Part shown: one piece after another, positions 22,675 to 29,128 of the stretch
Layout: every line of letters begins with the position of its first letter
How positions within the stretch are numbered: the first letter of the stretch is position 1
Virus record (IMG/VR): IMGVR_UViG_3300033571_009216
Coordinates: 1-35,938 of that record
From: a virus
Length of the DNA: 35,938 bases
Direction: 5' to 3' (one strand)
Position numbers and translations under genes: made by a program
Notes under the pieces: model-generated
Database searches by the model: none
What the model saw: only the letters and a program-made list of their open reading frames with translations
What the model was told of the DNA's origin: nothing

Positions 22675-23147
22675 GCTTCGACCGAGCGTTTGCCAAGACC
22701 CTCCAGCATGAGGGCGGCTATACAAACAATCCAACCGGCCAAGACCCCGGTGGCGAGACCAAGTACGGCATCAGTAAGCGCTCGTACCCGGATGTCGATA
22801 TTGGCGGGCTGACGGTCGAGGACGCCAAGCGCATCTACCGGCGGGACTTCTGGGACGCGCTGCGCCTGGACGAGCTGCCCGAGCTGGTGGGCGAGACGGT
22901 CTTTGACGCGGCGGTGAACTCCGGCCGGCGTGCTGCCGTGCTCTGGCTGCAAAAGGCCATCGGCGTGGAAGCGGACGGCGTGCTCGGACCGAAGACGATC
23001 GCCGCAACAAAAGCGGCAGATGTGACGGTCACAGTAATGCGCTTTAACGGGCAGCGGCTGGCGTTCCTTGCGGACTTGAGAACCTGGAACGTGTTCGGCC
23101 GGGGCTGGGCCAAGCGTGTCGCCGCCAACCTGATGGAAGCGCGATGA
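22671..23147 (+). CDS. Endolysin, GH108 N-acetylmuramidase type
   Basis: 158 residues from ATG 22671. It contains the GH108 signature around the catalytic glutamate (HEGGYTNNPTGQDPGGETKY, E14) followed by GISKRSYPDVDI. The C-terminal half (SGRRAAVLWLQKAIGVEADG, then GPKTIAATKA) is the small peptidoglycan-binding-3 type domain usual in this family. The length is typical. No signal peptide is evident, so release depends on a holin. It would cleave the glycan backbone at the end of the infection. The upstream open extension to 22644 is rejected in favour of the ATGA-coupled start. Confidence 0.9.
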   Translation: MSFDRAFAKTLQHEGGYTNNPTGQDPGGETKYGISKRSYPDVDIGGLTVEDAKRIYRRDFWDALRLDELPELVGETVFDAAVNSGRRAAVLWLQKAIGVEADGVLGPKTIAATKAADVTVTVMRFNGQRLAFLADLRTWNVFGRGWAKRVAANLMEAR

Positions 23148-23473
23148 ACGTCGGCAACGCCATCACCGCGCTGCGCGCCGGTTGGATTCTCCGCAACCCG
23201 GAGACATGGAAGTCCCGCCAGAACGCGGTCAACGCACTCACCGGGCTACTGGCGGCTGCGGTCGCCATTGCAAAGGGCTTCGGCTATGACATCCCGGTCA
23301 CGGACGAGCTGCTGGGCGCTGCTGCTGGCGGCGTGTGGGCTGCTGTCAGCCTGTTCAACCTCTGGGGAACGACCGCCACCACCGCTCGCATCGGCCTGCC
23401 GGCTGGAGGCGGGGACGGTGGACTGGATGCAGTCCCGAGCAGCACCGGCACCGGCAGCGAGCTGGGCCAATAA
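23144..23473 (+). CDS. Holin (putative)
   Basis: 109 residues, ATG overlapping the endolysin stop. The N-terminus (RAGWILRNPETWKSRQNAVN) precedes two hydrophobic helices (about 29-47, ALTGLLAAAVAIAKGFGY, and 56-74, LLGAAAGGVWAAVSLFNLWG). A Gly-rich, Ser/Thr-rich soluble tail follows. Two spans, small size and coupling to the endolysin support a holin function: triggering membrane permeability for lysis. The second half of the gene also encodes, in another frame, a lipoprotein-type ORF (23286-23516). Confidence 0.75.
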   Translation: MNVGNAITALRAGWILRNPETWKSRQNAVNALTGLLAAAVAIAKGFGYDIPVTDELLGAAAGGVWAAVSLFNLWGTTATTARIGLPAGGGDGGLDAVPSSTGTGSELGQ

Positions 23474-23516
23474 AACCTTCCCGCCGGTTATCGGCCACAT
23501 CACCTGTAGGTACTGA
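23286..23516 (+). CDS. Candidate outer-membrane spanin lipoprotein nested out of frame in the holin gene
   Basis: A 76-residue ORF starting at ATG 23286 (ribosome site aaaggg, in the holin coding sequence) and extending 43 bases beyond the holin stop, ending two bases before the next gene. It has a basic N-terminus (MTSRSR), a hydrophobic helix (WALLLAACGLLSA) and a perfect lipobox LSAC with Cys at 23 followed by Ser. The short Pro-rich mature part contains PPPP. These are the marks of an Rz1-like outer-membrane spanin. No partner inner-membrane spanin is obvious, and chance overlap with the Ala/Leu-rich holin helix is possible. Confidence 0.5.
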   Translation: MTSRSRTSCWALLLAACGLLSACSTSGERPPPPLASACRLEAGTVDWMQSRAAPAPAASWANKTFPPVIGHITCRY

Positions 23517-23518
23517 CC

Positions 23519-23779
23519 ATGCAAGCGCTGCAAACCATCAAGCTCATCCTCGGCCTGTTGCCGCTCATCCTCGACACGGTCAAGGCCATTGAGGCTGCGC
23601 TGCCGGCAAGCGGTCAGGGCGCCGCCAAGCTCGCGCTGGTCCGCGAGACCCTGCAAGCCGGGTTTCAGGTAGCGACAGATTCCGTCGCTACGTTCGAGCA
23701 AGTCTGGCCGGCCATCGAGCGCGTCATCGGCTCGGTGGTGGGTCTCTTTAACCGTACCGGCGTTTTCCCGCGCAACTGA
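23519..23779 (+). CDS. Conserved small hydrophobic phage protein, 86 aa
   Basis: Starts two bases after the nested spanin candidate. Residues 6-30 are a hydrophobic or amphipathic helix (IKLILGLLPLILDTVKAIEA), followed by SGQGAAKLALVRETLQAGFQ and a helical end (VIGSVVGLFNRTGVF). This is a common small protein in temperate phages, often near lysis genes, without an assigned function. It could be membrane-associated. Confidence 0.65.
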   Translation: MQALQTIKLILGLLPLILDTVKAIEAALPASGQGAAKLALVRETLQAGFQVATDSVATFEQVWPAIERVIGSVVGLFNRTGVFPRN

Positions 23780-23797
23780 TTCTTGAGGACTGAAGAG

Positions 23798-24454
23798 ATG
23801 TACGACAACTCCCGTTCGCGTTTTGCTGCCCCTCCCCAAGTGCAGCCCCAGCCGTTTGCCTTCAACCGGCAACCGCAACCGAAGTTCCAACCGCAGCCCT
23901 ATTCGGCGGCTGATGCCATGCGCGGAGGCGGCATGGGCGGCAACGGCGCAGGTGCCGGATTGGGTTTGCCCGGCGGCGGCGTGACCGCCCCCGAGCAGGC
24001 TAACTCGTACAGCGGCTCAAGCCCCTACGGAGCGATGTACGGCACGGCTGCACAGCCGCTCTACGCGAACACCAACGCCAACCCGCAAGGCGCACCGCTG
24101 CCGGCACGCACAAAGGGCGCACCGCTGCCGCAAGGCCCGCAAGTTATCGGCCAAGAACCGATGCAAGGCTTCTACGGGCAAGTGGACGCACAGCAAGCCG
24201 CTCAAGCCACGCAAGCCGCGCTTCAGCAGCAAGCAATGGTCGGCGCGCAGCCCATGCCCGGCCAGCCGGCTCAATCGGCTCTGCCGCTGCCGGGGATGGA
24301 TGAGCAGGCGATGATGGCGGCTCGCCTTCAGAAAGCAAAGCTTGCACCGCAGGGCGCTGCTGGGATGACCTACACGCAGCCCATGCCGCCGCAGAGCGGT
24401 GGGATGGCTTACGCGCAGCCCTGGTCAAGCTACGGCGGTCAGGGGCTTCTGTAA
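23798..24454 (+). CDS. Pro/Gln/Gly-rich disordered protein, 218 aa
   Basis: ATG at 23798 behind gaggactgaagag. The product is low complexity throughout: Pro-Gln repeats at 13-40, a Gly-rich stretch at 42-60 (MRGGGMGGNGAGAGLGLPGG), then GAPLP repeats and Gln/Ala/Met-rich segments. It has no membrane helix or recognisable domain. It is the last gene before the non-coding attP candidate and the last of the late rightward block. It may be a virion protein expressed late, but the function is unknown. Confidence 0.6.
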   Translation: MYDNSRSRFAAPPQVQPQPFAFNRQPQPKFQPQPYSAADAMRGGGMGGNGAGAGLGLPGGGVTAPEQANSYSGSSPYGAMYGTAAQPLYANTNANPQGAPLPARTKGAPLPQGPQVIGQEPMQGFYGQVDAQQAAQATQAALQQQAMVGAQPMPGQPAQSALPLPGMDEQAMMAARLQKAKLAPQGAAGMTYTQPMPPQSGGMAYAQPWSSYGGQGLL

Positions 24455-24487
24455 TCCGGGGCGGCTGGCGTACACTTGACCGCTAGA

Positions 24488-24518
24488 AGCAATCCCCTTG
24501 GTGTAACTCGGGATTGCT
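24488..24518. repeat. 9-bp inverted repeat with a TTGGTGTAA loop
   Basis: Perfect arms AGCAATCCC (24488-24496) and GGGATTGCT (24510-24518) around a 13-base loop that contains one TGGTGTA site. The symmetric arms with an asymmetric centre are compatible with core-type integrase sites. Confidence 0.7.
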
Positions 24519-24542
24519 CTACACCATTCGCTACACCAGCCG

Positions 24543-24559
24543 CCCGGAAACCCGCGCCA
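24543..24559. repeat. 17-bp direct repeat, copy 1
   Basis: The sequence cccggaaacccgcgcca occurs here and again at 24613-24629, 70 bases apart, inside the attP candidate region. Confidence 0.85.
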
Positions 24560-24612
24560 ACATTGACTGTTGGTTGCCGGCCGTCGGCACCAGCAGGATA
24601 GACCCCTCACCC

Positions 24613-24629
24613 CCCGGAAACCCGCGCCA
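24613..24629. repeat. 17-bp direct repeat, copy 2
   Basis: Exact second copy of the 24543-24559 repeat. Both copies lie in the middle of the non-coding region, between the two clusters of TACACCA sites. Confidence 0.85.
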
Positions 24630-24716
24630 TTCCTTGTTCTCCGGCGTTTTGGGCCTCTGTCAATACCCCCACTTTTCGCTGCATTTTTACACCAAAACCC
24701 TCTAGGCACGGCCTGT

Positions 24717-24738
24717 TGGTGTAATGTTTTTTACACCA
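24717..24738. promoter_or_regulatory. Palindrome upstream of integrase (operator or integrase site)
   Basis: Perfect 8-bp arms TGGTGTAA and TTACACCA separated by tgtttt, 26 bases before the integrase GTG. It is the most symmetric arrangement of the repeated 7-mer and lies where the int promoter should be, so it may allow autoregulation of integrase. Confidence 0.55.
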
Positions 24739-24764
24739 CAGGCAACCGAACAGAGGGGTCCGGC

Positions 24765-25748
24765 GTGGCATCGGTGCAACGGCGGGGAACAGCTTGGCGA
24801 GCGCACGTCTACCGCAAGGGCGTGCGAGAGACGCGCACCTTCGGCAGCGAGCGCGAGGCGCTGGATTGGGCGATCGCCCGCGAGCAGGAGCTGGAGAGCG
24901 GCCGGGCCGTTGAGGCGTCGCAGACCTGGGTGGCGGCTGCGAATCGCTGGCGTCAGCACCGCGAGCTGTCGCGCTCGGACGAAACCCGGATGCGAGCCGT
25001 CAGCGCGCTTGCATGGGCTTGCAAGCCCATCGGCGAGGTGACCAAGCAGGACATCGCCGACTGGCGTGATGCGAGGCTCTCCGTCGTCAGCGCCGGCACC
25101 GTCGCCCGCGAAATGAATCTGGTTGGCAGCGTGCTTCAGTTCGCTCGGCGTGACCTTGGCTGGATTACAGAGTCGCCCATGCGCGATGTGCGTCGTCCGC
25201 AGGAACCGCCAGCCAGGCGCAGGCTTATCGTGGGCGAAGAGGTCGACGCAATGCTCACGCAGCTCGGCTGGTCAGGCACGGTGGAGAGCGTGCAGCACGA
25301 GGTCGCCGTTGCGATGCTGGTCGCGCTTGAGACGGCAATGCGTGCCGGCGAAATCCTCGGCCTGACTTGGGACCGGGTGCAGCCCCGGAAGGTACTGCTA
25401 GAGAAGACGAAGAACGGCGACCGGAGAGAGGTGCCGTTGTCTCAGCGCGCCGTGGCGCTGCTCGAGCTGATGCGCGCCAAGCGGTTGCGGCACGTTCGCG
25501 TAGTCCGCACCGACAACCGTGTGTGGCACATCGACACCGAGACCCTCGACCAGTTGTTCCGGCGGGCGCGCAAAGATGCCGGCCTGTCAGGCTTCAGGTT
25601 CCACGACTTGAGGGCCACCGCGCTCACGCGACTTGCTGAGCGGCTGACGCCTCTGGAACTGGCGCGGATGGTTGGGCATCGGGACTTGAAGTCGCTGATG
25701 CTGTACTACGCGGCGCCGGCCGAGTCCTTGGCCGATAAGCTCGATTAA
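24765..25748 (+). CDS. int: Tyrosine recombinase (phage integrase)
   Basis: 327 residues from GTG 24765 (ribosome site agagggg, 7 bases upstream). The frame stays open back to 24570, but that extension crosses the repeat region and looks non-coding. The N-terminus (RRGTAWRAHVYRKGVRETRT) is an arm-binding type domain, followed by a core-binding domain (about 55-135). The catalytic set is complete: R193 (TAMRAGEILGL), K at about 214-216, H280-x-x-R283 (FHDLRATALT), H305 (GHRD) and Tyr at 314/315. It integrates and, with an excisionase, excises the prophage. The last 125 bases overlap an antisense regulator gene. Confidence 0.95.
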   Translation: MASVQRRGTAWRAHVYRKGVRETRTFGSEREALDWAIAREQELESGRAVEASQTWVAAANRWRQHRELSRSDETRMRAVSALAWACKPIGEVTKQDIADWRDARLSVVSAGTVAREMNLVGSVLQFARRDLGWITESPMRDVRRPQEPPARRRLIVGEEVDAMLTQLGWSGTVESVQHEVAVAMLVALETAMRAGEILGLTWDRVQPRKVLLEKTKNGDRREVPLSQRAVALLELMRAKRLRHVRVVRTDNRVWHIDTETLDQLFRRARKDAGLSGFRFHDLRATALTRLAERLTPLELARMVGHRDLKSLMLYYAAPAESLADKLD

Positions 25749-25917
25749 CCCGGCGGGACTCTATCCAGTCGAGCACCTCGTCCTCGGCCCAGCGCAAGTT
25801 GGTGCCGAGCCGAAACCCCGCCGGAAAGTCCCGCCGCCTGGTCAGTCGGTCGCGCACATGACCCTCGCTCATGGAGAGCAGGGCGGCGATGTCGGTGATG
25901 GTCATGTACTTGGGCAT
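25624..25917 (-). CDS. AlpA-like regulator / excisionase candidate
   Basis: 97 residues, ribosome site agaggaag. Residues 5-58 are an AlpA/HTH_17-type winged helix (TITDIAALLSMSEGHVRDRL, then FRLGTNLRWAEDEVLDWIES). The remaining tail of about 40 residues is Pro/Ser/Ala/Arg-rich and lies opposite the integrase catalytic region, so it looks like overprinted, non-domain sequence. As the last gene of the leftward operon, next to int and expressed early, it is the natural excisionase candidate. It could instead be a transcription activator. Confidence 0.75.
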   Translation of the reverse strand: MPKYMTITDIAALLSMSEGHVRDRLTRRRDFPAGFRLGTNLRWAEDEVLDWIESRRVNRAYRPRTRPAPRSTASATSSPDAQPSAPVPEASAAQQVA

Positions 25918-26060
25918 TGCTTCCTCTCTGCTTCCATCTCGCGCAAATCCATTGCAGCGTCGGCCACGCCGTGCCAGTCTCGGCGGGCAATCATCAGTTG
26001 CAGGTACTCCAACATCACCCGGCGCTGAACCTCCGGGTCGGTGTAGTCGTTCTCGGTCAT
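25902..26060 (-). CDS. Small helical phage protein, 52 aa
   Basis: ATG at 26060 overlaps the previous stop (ATGA), and the 3' end overlaps the AlpA-like gene by 16 bases. The product begins MTENDYTDPEVQRRVMLEYL and contains the motif RRDWHGVADAAMDLREMEAE. This motif is widespread in tiny early genes of proteobacterial phages. The function is unknown. It is too short to be obvious by length but well supported by the overlaps and motif. Confidence 0.7.
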   Translation of the reverse strand: MTENDYTDPEVQRRVMLEYLQLMIARRDWHGVADAAMDLREMEAERKQCPST

Positions 26061-26248
26061 TCCTGCTCCAGTTCTCGCATCTGCTCGCGCGCGTCTTGGT
26101 CAACCTCAACCTCGCCGGCCGGTATCTCGTAGGTCGTCCACCGCTGACCGCAGGGGCACTTCCGGTATCGCTTCACCCAGCCGCCGCGAAGCTTTCGGGT
26201 GACGGTCACGCTGGACGCAAACAAACGGCACTCGGGACACGCGCTCAT
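26057..26248 (-). CDS. Small zinc-ribbon protein (NrdR-like), 63 aa
   Basis: 63 residues with CPEC at 4-7 and CPCGQRWTTYE at about 41-51, forming a four-cysteine zinc ribbon like the N-terminal part of NrdR, followed by an acidic helix (QDAREQMRELEQE). The protein lacks the ATP-cone domain of true NrdR. Both ends overlap neighbours by four bases. It probably binds DNA or protein as a small early regulator, but the target is unknown. Confidence 0.7.
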   Translation of the reverse strand: MSACPECRLFASSVTVTRKLRGGWVKRYRKCPCGQRWTTYEIPAGEVEVDQDAREQMRELEQE

Positions 26249-26673
26249 GCGGCTCCCATCTCGACCATCTTGCGGTCGACATAGACGAGCGCCTCGGTGA
26301 GCTTGCCGGTGTGGACGTAGGGCAACTGCTCGTCGCAATGCGCTACCGCCGCACGCAGCACGGCCAGCTCCTCGCCGGTGGGCCGGTAGACCCCGTGCCG
26401 CTCATGCCGGTCGATGATGGACAGCAGCGCCGCCTTGGCCTTCTCAACCGCTTGGTACTCGCGGTCGCTCTCGGCAAGGGCGCGGCTCATGTAGTTCATC
26501 AGCGTGACGATGGTGGACATGGCGTCTTGCAGCGTTTCCGAATCCGATGAGTGCATCAGCGTGTTGAGGTGCAGATACGCCGGCAGGATGAGCTCCCGGC
26601 GCATCCGCTCCATCACCGGGCGCCCGATTGCTCGGGGCCGGTGCGGCTTTCGCGGTTTCCTGCTTGCCGGCAT
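26245..26673 (-). CDS. Conserved early phage protein, 142 aa
   Basis: ATG at 26673 overlapping the SSB-like stop; the open extension upstream to 26808 is a shadow of that gene. It has a basic N-terminus (SRKPRKPHRPRAIGRPVMER), then an all-helical body including LHLNTLMHSSDSETLQDAMS and GEELAVLRAAVAHCDEQLPY. It belongs to a common but uncharacterised type found in recombination operons of temperate phages. No catalytic motif is visible. Confidence 0.65.
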   Translation of the reverse strand: MPASRKPRKPHRPRAIGRPVMERMRRELILPAYLHLNTLMHSSDSETLQDAMSTIVTLMNYMSRALAESDREYQAVEKAKAALLSIIDRHERHGVYRPTGEELAVLRAAVAHCDEQLPYVHTGKLTEALVYVDRKMVEMGAA

Positions 26674-26915
26674 CAGAAGGGGATTTCTTCGTCGATGTCT
26701 TCGGCGGGCTTCGGCGCGGCCTTGGGCTTGCTGTCCTTCGGCTTGACCGACAGGCTGAAGAACTTCCCGCTGCCGTCTTTGCGAGTCTTGACCCACGCCG
26801 AGAGCCAATACTCGGTGCCGTCCACGTTTAGCGTGCCGGTGAACTCAGGATGCCGGTCGTTTTCGCGGCGCTCGTTGCGGGAAAGAATGCCGGTGTTGGT
26901 GTTGTCGTAGTCCAT
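26673..26915 (-). CDS. SSB-like single-strand DNA-binding protein, 80 aa
   Basis: 80 residues: MDYDNTNTGILSRNERREND, then an OB-like beta core (FTGTLNVDGTEYWLSAWVKT, KFFSLSVKPKD). The acidic C-terminal tail ends DIDEEIPF, the hallmark of SSB-type partner-binding tails. It is placed directly downstream of the exonuclease gene (one base gap), so it fits an ERF/YqaJ recombination set. It would coat ssDNA and recruit host replication or recombination proteins. It is shorter than cellular SSB, but this is normal for phage versions of the type. Confidence 0.75.
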   Translation of the reverse strand: MDYDNTNTGILSRNERRENDRHPEFTGTLNVDGTEYWLSAWVKTRKDGSGKFFSLSVKPKDSKPKAAPKPAEDIDEEIPF

Positions 26916-26916
26916 C

Positions 26917-27543
26917 TCACAGCTCCAGTTGTTCGGCCATTGCGGCCACTTCATCCAAGAAGGCGGATGCCTTCTCCTCCAGCTCCTCGACCTCGCCCGG
27001 CGCGGGTTCAAACCGCACCACGGCCAAACGCGAAGCACCTTTCACTCGTGGGTCAAAGCTCACGAAATCCACCCATTGCCGGCGCGTGCAGGCCAACTGC
27101 CAGAGCATCTGCGGCCGGTACTCGTCGGGCACCTGGCCGTCCTTGGCGGCGACGACGTAGCGCAGGTGCGTGGGAGTGGTGGGGCACTTAATCTCGAGCA
27201 GCCCCATTGGGTCGACCAGGCCGTCCGGCGTGGCACCGGCCCAATCCAGCGCCGGGTGCAGCACGAACACCTCGGGACCAACAATCTCCCCGGTGTGCGC
27301 CTCGTAGGCGGCACGCGCTGCCGATTGGGTGTCGATGCCCCATTGCATGGCCGGGGTGACGTAGGTGCTCACCGCCACGCCGGTAGCCCGCTCGGCCAGC
27401 AGGTCGAACATCAGTTTCCTGCGGGCCTCGCTGGGCTTGCCGTTCTTCAGCGTGGCAATGGCGTCCGCGACGCGCGAGGCCGTGAGGCAGCCCCGGCGTG
27501 CGGCAAACCAGTTGTCGGTGCCGGCGACGGCCTCGACGTTCAT
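26917..27543 (-). CDS. YqaJ-type viral recombinase (lambda exonuclease-like)
   Basis: 208 residues, a typical length. The N-terminal start (NWFAARRGCLTASRVADAIA) and the nuclease core GATPDGLVDPMGLLEIKCPT give D107, E117 and K119, the D-ExK metal site of lambda Exo/YqaJ. It would resect double-stranded ends to make 3' tails for ERF. Odd point: at the conserved motif usually written G-x-x-x-E-x-x-A, here WGIDTQSAARAAYE, the expected Glu is Gln74. The start overlaps the ERF stop (ATGA). Confidence 0.9.
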   Translation of the reverse strand: MNVEAVAGTDNWFAARRGCLTASRVADAIATLKNGKPSEARRKLMFDLLAERATGVAVSTYVTPAMQWGIDTQSAARAAYEAHTGEIVGPEVFVLHPALDWAGATPDGLVDPMGLLEIKCPTTPTHLRYVVAAKDGQVPDEYRPQMLWQLACTRRQWVDFVSFDPRVKGASRLAVVRFEPAPGEVEELEEKASAFLDEVAAMAEQLEL

Positions 27544-28148
27544 GCGTTCACCATTGCTGCTTCGGCCTGGGCCTTCAGTCCGTCTAGGTGCGGCTCAAGC
27601 AGCGCGCGCTCGGCAACGTCCAGCGCCTTCCAAAAAACGCGGAACGAGTCCACGCCGGCATCGGCAGAGCGTGCGGCTTTGCCCAGCAGCTCCTTCGGCG
27701 CGGTGCGAGCGGGCTTTACTTCATGCGTTACCAAATCGGCGTCGTTGTCGCCTTCGGTCGGGATGGCAAACGCTTGAAAGGCTGCGTATTTGTATGCCGC
27801 TGACATGGCTTTGTTGGTGGCCTTGTCGCTGCTGTCCATTGCCTCGCCGAAAGTCTTGATGGTGTGTTTGCTGCCGTCTTGGGCGCAGACGAAATCAAAC
27901 TCCACCTCGACCGTGACATAGAAGAGCGCTGAACCGCGCTGGCTTGCTCGCTCCACGCATTCGCGCTTCAGCACGCGCGGCAAGATGCACAAGCCATGCT
28001 TGGCAAGTAGAGGCGAGAGCGTGTTGTAGACATCGTCAATGCCGCGAAACTTGTATCCGCTGCCTTGCGACTGATTGACGCGGTCTTTGGAAATCCCGTG
28101 CCGTGCAAGTTCTGTTTGCACCGCGTTGATGGATTTGTAGACGTTCAT
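27540..28148 (-). CDS. erf: ERF-family single-strand annealing protein
   Basis: 202 residues. It has the ERF core: SGYKFRGIDDVYNTLSPLLA (about 31-50), then EVEFDFV, GEAMDSSDKATNKAMSAAYK (about 102-121) and YAAFQAFAIPTEGDNDAD, which ends the ERF domain. The C-terminal about 60 residues are variable. Paired with YqaJ exonuclease and an SSB-like protein, it forms a phage recombination system that could circularise or repair genomes. It begins immediately after the HNH gene stop. Confidence 0.9.
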   Translation of the reverse strand: MNVYKSINAVQTELARHGISKDRVNQSQGSGYKFRGIDDVYNTLSPLLAKHGLCILPRVLKRECVERASQRGSALFYVTVEVEFDFVCAQDGSKHTIKTFGEAMDSSDKATNKAMSAAYKYAAFQAFAIPTEGDNDADLVTHEVKPARTAPKELLGKAARSADAGVDSFRVFWKALDVAERALLEPHLDGLKAQAEAAMVNA

Positions 28149-28595
28149 TTAGTGCCTCTTCTTGTTGACGGGTTGGCGGCGGCCTTTTTGATAGGCGTCT
28201 TTGATGTTGTCGCTGTAGGTCCCAAGCCAGAGATGTTCGGGGTTGATGCAGCTCGGGTTGTCGCACTTGTGCAGGACGCTCAAACCGTCTGGGATGGGGC
28301 CGTTAAAGGCAATCCACGACAAACGGTGAGCAACTTGTAAACGGCCCTGGTAGGTCATGCGCCCATAGCCAAACGTGTTGGTCGGGCCGCACCAATGCCA
28401 ACAGTCCGTAGTCCCAAACACGACTCGATTGAAAAGCCGTTCGTGCAAAGGAATCTTGGAGTTTTGACACCCCGCTCTTGCGGTTCGCCGGTACAGGGCT
28501 TGAATGGCGTGACGTTCTGCATGGTGGTTGTTTGCTCTTTGCGCTTCGGACAAAGCAGCGAACAACGCCCCGGCGTTTTCGGACTTCTGCATCAT
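28149..28595 (-). CDS. HNH endonuclease (HNH_3-type), 148 aa
   Basis: 148 residues, starting at one of two adjacent ATGs (28595 or 28592). The N-terminal about 40 residues are helical (QRANNHHAERHAIQALYRRT). The HNH domain follows: DCWHWCGPTNTFGYGRMTYQ, AHRLSWIAFNGPIPDGL, then LHKCDNPSCINPEHLWLG, containing the His/Asn/His positions, and NIKDAYQKGR. The C-terminal half is similar to free-standing homing-type HNH proteins that invade phage genomes. It sits upstream of erf in the early operon without disrupting a gene that I can see. Confidence 0.8.
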   Translation of the reverse strand: MMQKSENAGALFAALSEAQRANNHHAERHAIQALYRRTARAGCQNSKIPLHERLFNRVVFGTTDCWHWCGPTNTFGYGRMTYQGRLQVAHRLSWIAFNGPIPDGLSVLHKCDNPSCINPEHLWLGTYSDNIKDAYQKGRRQPVNKKRH

Positions 28596-28873
28596 CGTCT
28601 CCCAACAGTTCGTTCAATCGTGTCGGCCAGTAAGTCAAGTTCATCGACCGCTGCGTCTCGGAATGCCCGCCGGTCTCCGTGGATTCCGTGCGTGCCTCGG
28701 TGGTGTGCCGGGCACAAGGGGATGACCAGCCAGTCCTGCGCGCGCTGCGCCATCCCTTGACCCATGCGAATGTGGTGAACCTCGGCGGGTGTTTCGCCGT
28801 AGCCGATGTGCCGGCAGAGCGAGCAGCCCTGCTCGGCGACTTGGGCCATGTGGCGCTTAGCGGCGTTCGTCAC
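28592..28873 (-). CDS. Ref-like / DUF968-like HNH protein, 93 aa
   Basis: 93 residues from a GTG start at 28873. The core is CSLCRHIGYGETPAEVHHIR and WLVIPLCPAHHRGTHGIHGD, with CxxC and HH/CxxHH positions of the Ref (RecA-dependent nuclease of P1) and DUF968-type HNH fold. It is located among recombination genes, so a role cutting RecA- or ERF-bound DNA is plausible. It overlaps both neighbours. It is distinct in sequence from the HNH gene immediately downstream. Confidence 0.75.
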   Translation of the reverse strand: MTNAAKRHMAQVAEQGCSLCRHIGYGETPAEVHHIRMGQGMAQRAQDWLVIPLCPAHHRGTHGIHGDRRAFRDAAVDELDLLADTIERTVGRR

Positions 28874-29003
28874 GCTGAGCCTTGCGCTGGGCTTCGCGCT
28901 GCTCTTTGCGGATGCGCTCGAAGGTTTTGCTGATGTCGGTCTGCGCTGCCGGGATGTATTTCCACTCCCGGTTGAGCAGAGAAGGGAAGGGCGTCTGCTT
29001 CAT
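28857..29003 (-). CDS. Small conserved early protein, 48 aa
   Basis: Start ATG at 29003 overlaps the previous stop, and 17 bases overlap the Ref-like gene. The 48-residue product begins MKQTPFPSLLNREWKYIPAA followed by a charged helix (FERIRKEQREAQRKAQRDE). The FPSLLNREWKYIPA motif recurs in very small early genes of proteobacterial phages. The function is unknown. Confidence 0.65.
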   Translation of the reverse strand: MKQTPFPSLLNREWKYIPAAQTDISKTFERIRKEQREAQRKAQRDERR

Positions 29004-29128
29004 TTCGTCAGCTCCAAAGCAAGCAAGGCAACGATGGCAACCGCTGAGAACAGCAGGGCAATGCCCACGGCGCGGTCGGTGTGTGGTTGATGGCGCGCGC
29101 TCATGGCGCGCAGTTCGCGGGCGGTCAT
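29000..29128 (-). CDS. Very small membrane protein, 42 aa
   Basis: A 42-codon ORF, shorter than usual gene-calling cut-offs, with ATG at 29128 and TGA overlapping the next ATG. It has a basic N-terminus (MTARELRAMSARHQPHTDRA) and one membrane helix (VGIALLFSAVAIVALLALEL). Four-base overlaps on both sides support translation. The function is unknown. Confidence 0.55.
   Translation of the reverse strand: MTARELRAMSARHQPHTDRAVGIALLFSAVAIVALLALELTK

Larger units (their letters stand above)
24455..24764. other. Non-coding attP candidate with multiple TACACCA / TGGTGTA sites
   Basis: About 310 bases without a convincing gene, directly upstream of the integrase. The 7-mer TACACCA or its complement occurs six times: 24499-24505 (+), 24520-24526 (-), 24532-24538 (-), 24688-24694 (-), 24717-24723 (+) and 24732-24738 (-). 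A 17-bp direct repeat (24543-24559 and 24613-24629) and a 9-bp inverted repeat with a 13-base loop (24488-24518) lie between them. Repeated short sites flanking a core are what integrase arm-type binding regions look like. The exact crossover core cannot be identified without a host attB. Confidence 0.55.

Noticed and set aside
24570-24764. N-terminal extension of the integrase
   Set aside because: The extra 65 codons cross the repeat region and the promoter palindrome and give non-domain text; GTG 24765 has a good ribosome site and a normal integrase start.
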